A stretch of DNA of 64,000 bases from Uruburuella testudinis. GTDB taxonomy: Bacteria; Pseudomonadota; Gammaproteobacteria; Burkholderiales; Neisseriaceae. Each line of letters starts with the position of its first letter. The first letter of the stretch is position 1. The stretch lies in the NCBI RefSeq assembly GCF_022870865.1, contig NZ_CP091508.1:1240001-1304000 (forward strand), in the 5' to 3' direction. The notes beneath the pieces are model-generated. The model was not told the DNA's origin, searched no databases, and worked only from the letters and a program-made list of their open reading frames with translations. Positions 62,735 to 64,000 of the stretch are shown piece after piece. The translations under genes and the position numbers were made by a program.

Positions 62735-62761
62735 TTTTTAAACCGCTTAAGATAACAACCG

Positions 62762-62803
62762 CTTTCAGACGGCCTGATAAAACATACAGGCCGTCTGAAA
62801 GCG
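62762..62803. terminator. Inverted DUS pair after nlpD
   Basis: GCTTTCAGACGGCCTG and CAGGCCGTCTGAAAGC are perfect inverted repeats about 27 bases after the nlpD stop, followed by GGTTTTTG. Confidence 0.75.
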
Positions 62804-62905
62804 GTTTTTGTTTGTATGAAACAATCAGCGCGGGCGCATCAAAGACACACATCAAGGATACGCATCCGGCAGACAGATGAGGCCGTCTGAAACATCAAAT
62901 ATTTC

Positions 62906-63002
62906 ATACCCATTCACAAAAATAGGCTGACAAAGCGGCATACGTTTGCAGAACCGGTCGGCTTAGTGTTTCGGCGCCTTGCCGGCTTACTTTTGTGAAT
63001 GG
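62906..63002. repeat. R2 full copy
   Basis: ATACCCATTCACAAAAATAG with GCTGAC on the left and GCCGGCTTACTTTTGTGAAT with GGC on the right, around a loop of about 45 bases. Confidence 0.68.
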
Positions 63003-63054
63003 CTGTCAGCTGAACCGCTATGCCTTAAATCTTAATGATTTTTAAGGTGACTAC

Positions 63055-63083
63055 TTGCCAACCCAAAACGCTTTAGGTATATT
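63055..63083 (+). promoter_or_regulatory. Probable sigma-70 promoter of the TetR gene
   Basis: TTGCCA (63055-63060) and TATATT (63078-63083) are separated by 17 bases, the ideal spacing. The -10 box overlaps the operator palindrome, so repressor binding would block initiation. Confidence 0.6.
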
Positions 63084-63100
63084 GGACACTTGTCCAATAT
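63079..63100. promoter_or_regulatory. TetR-type operator palindrome
   Basis: ATATTGGACA and TGTCCAATAT are perfect 10-bp inverted arms with a CT spacer. The site lies 18 bases before the regulator's ATG and overlaps its -10 box, which indicates autoregulation. Confidence 0.7.
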
Positions 63101-63117
63101 GTTCAGACGGCCTGAAA

Positions 63118-63738
63118 ATGTCAGATAGTGCCCGTGCTCAATTGATTGCCGCCGGCTTGAAGCTGTATCCGCAATACGGCTATGCCAAGCTTTCGGTGCG
63201 CTTGTTGGCGGCCGAAGCGGGGGTGAGCCCGGGTATGTTTCATCATGTGTTTGCCAGCAAAGATGCGTTTGTGGCGGAAGTGTTGGTGCATCAATATCAG
63301 CGCACTTTCGGCCGTTTGACTTTGTCCGGCGCAGATACGGAAGATGCTTTTTTGCATCTGCGCGAAATCTTGCGGCAGCAGGTGCGTTGTCTGCGCGACA
63401 ATCTCGATTGGGTGCAGCGGGCGTTTGCCGACAGCGGTGAAGGTGTGGCGGTGGTGCGTGATTTTTGGCACCGCCATTTCCAGGAACGTCATGAACAGCT
63501 GATGGCGCTGCTCAACCGCTGCCGGGCATTGCCGGTTTCCGAGCAGGTGCACCGGTTGGCGTATTTGCTCGGTGCCGTCGGCGCGCCGATGGTCATCGGC
63601 ACCCGCATGCGCGAAATGGATGTTTTACCCGCAGATTTGGGGGCGTATATGTCTGAAATTATCGAAGATGCCGCAATAGACCGCCGCATCGATTGGGCAC
63701 TTTCCGCGCTGTTTCCCGAGGCAAAAATCCCCTCCTAA
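63118..63738 (+). CDS. TetR/AcrR family transcriptional regulator
   Basis: The 206-residue protein has an N-terminal TetR domain: ARAQLIAAGLKLYPQYGYAK, then the helix-turn-helix LSVRLLAAEAGVSPGMFHHVFASKDAFVAEVL (about 25-56). The C-terminal all-helical ligand-binding part runs on to residue 206. The ATG at 63118 is chosen since it follows a DUS and the operator; a longer frame would include them. It is followed closely by a HlyD-type adaptor gene, so it probably controls an efflux system, as CecR does for YbhG-FSR in E. coli. The inducer is unknown. Confidence 0.88.
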   Translation: MSDSARAQLIAAGLKLYPQYGYAKLSVRLLAAEAGVSPGMFHHVFASKDAFVAEVLVHQYQRTFGRLTLSGADTEDAFLHLREILRQQVRCLRDNLDWVQRAFADSGEGVAVVRDFWHRHFQERHEQLMALLNRCRALPVSEQVHRLAYLLGAVGAPMVIGTRMREMDVLPADLGAYMSEIIEDAAIDRRIDWALSALFPEAKIPS

Positions 63739-63789
63739 ACACAGGCTCAGAACAACCTTGGAATCGTCAGCCAAACAACAGGAACAAGT

Positions 63790-64000
63790 ATGAAAAAAAT
63801 CATAGCAATTGCGGTGGTGGCCGCATTGGCCGCCGGCGGCTGGTATTACTGGCAGCAGCAAAATAAAAGCGGTTTGCCCGAAGGCTTTGTGCAGAGCAAC
63901 GGCCGGCTCGAATTAAACCGTTTTGATGTGGCCAGTCTGTATGCCGGGCGGGTGAAAGCGATGCCGGTGGACGAGGGCAGTGAAGTGGCCGAAGGCGATG
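63790..64000 (+). CDS. HlyD-type efflux adaptor protein (partial, runs off the window)
   Basis: Only the first 70 codons are present. They encode one N-terminal membrane anchor (IIAIAVVAALAAGGWYYW), then GFVQSNGRLELNRFDVASLYAGRVKAMPVDEGSEVAEGD. This is the start of the barrel-sandwich (biotinyl-lipoyl-like) domain of periplasmic adaptor proteins of ABC or RND pumps; the form resembles YbhG. AGGAA lies before the ATG. It is 51 bases downstream of the TetR gene and likely in one transcript with it. The remaining pump genes should lie beyond the window. Confidence 0.8.
   Translation, partial: MKKIIAIAVVAALAAGGWYYWQQQNKSGLPEGFVQSNGRLELNRFDVASLYAGRVKAMPVDEGSEVAEGD

Larger units (their letters stand above)
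62735..63117. other. Intergenic region with DUS hairpin, R2 copy and TetR control site
   Basis: In order this region holds the nlpD terminator, a single DUS (62881), a full R2 copy (62906-63002), and the promoter and operator of the TetR gene. Confidence 0.65.

Overview
The window is a chromosomal segment of a Neisseria-type member of the Neisseriaceae. The main evidence is the very dense 10-mer GCCGTCTGAA, the Neisseria DNA uptake sequence (DUS). It occurs mostly as AGGCCGTCTGAA (the AG dialect) and often as inverted pairs that act as terminators. Gene content fits: Mip-like lipoprotein, RecB, SurE-Pcm-NlpD without a following rpoS, and a PotF/PotD lipoprotein. The species cannot be fixed from this window. 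I saw no rRNA, tRNA, CRISPR array, intact insertion sequence or intact prophage.

Layout. 0-10 kb: ruvB, a DUF3149 micro-protein, a ferredoxin-type reductase, a large lipoprotein, the Mip-like isomerase, ornithine decarboxylase, a Ca2+/Na+ exchanger and an Mpo1-like membrane protein. 10-19 kb: an amino-acid-type binding lipoprotein, mfd, a FUSC membrane protein, an AEC carrier and a frameshifted NAD-malic enzyme divergent from an XRE regulator. 19-24 kb: aroD and a split molybdate locus, in which a NeuD-like acyltransferase lies between modA and modBC. 24-30 kb: nusB, ribH, a DUF2185 protein, an EamA transporter, a ribB with an extra N-terminal helix-turn-helix, ribE and a thioesterase. 30-34 kb: corA and ppx. 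33.6-35.2 kb: small membrane genes, a decayed phage tape-measure fragment and csbD. 35-45 kb: nucleoside hydrolase, dusC-like, argB, argD, a sirtuin, ubiG and a GT39 membrane glycosyltransferase. 45-58 kb: recB, an isochorismatase-like hydrolase, putrescine degradation genes patD and patA, a GT2 glycosyltransferase, ribokinase, a GNAT, parE and rppH. 58-64 kb: a polyamine-binding lipoprotein, surE-pcm-nlpD, and a TetR regulator with a clear operator ahead of a HlyD-type efflux adaptor cut by the window end.

Themes. Polyamines recur: ornithine decarboxylase makes putrescine, a PotF/PotD-type protein binds polyamines, and PatA/PatD degrade putrescine. Nucleoside hydrolase and ribokinase could together salvage ribose from nucleosides. 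Riboflavin genes ribE, ribB and ribH lie on one strand but are separated by repeats and unrelated genes.

The most unusual feature is the intergenic DNA. Two repeat families fill it. One is a 160-bp miniature transposable element (called MITE-160 here), with GGGTGTCC ends and a TA target duplication. It has about fifteen copies, including hybrids, tandem pairs, internal deletions and a 20-bp end-to-end remnant. The second, called R2 here, is a long inverted repeat built around ATTCACAAAAGTAAGC. Two R2 copies carry MITE-160 at exactly the same internal site. One MITE-160 copy supplies the stop codon of recB. Other points worth checking are the HTH-RibB fusion, the malic enzyme frameshift, the sirtuin without a zinc-binding cysteine cluster, and the TetR operator.
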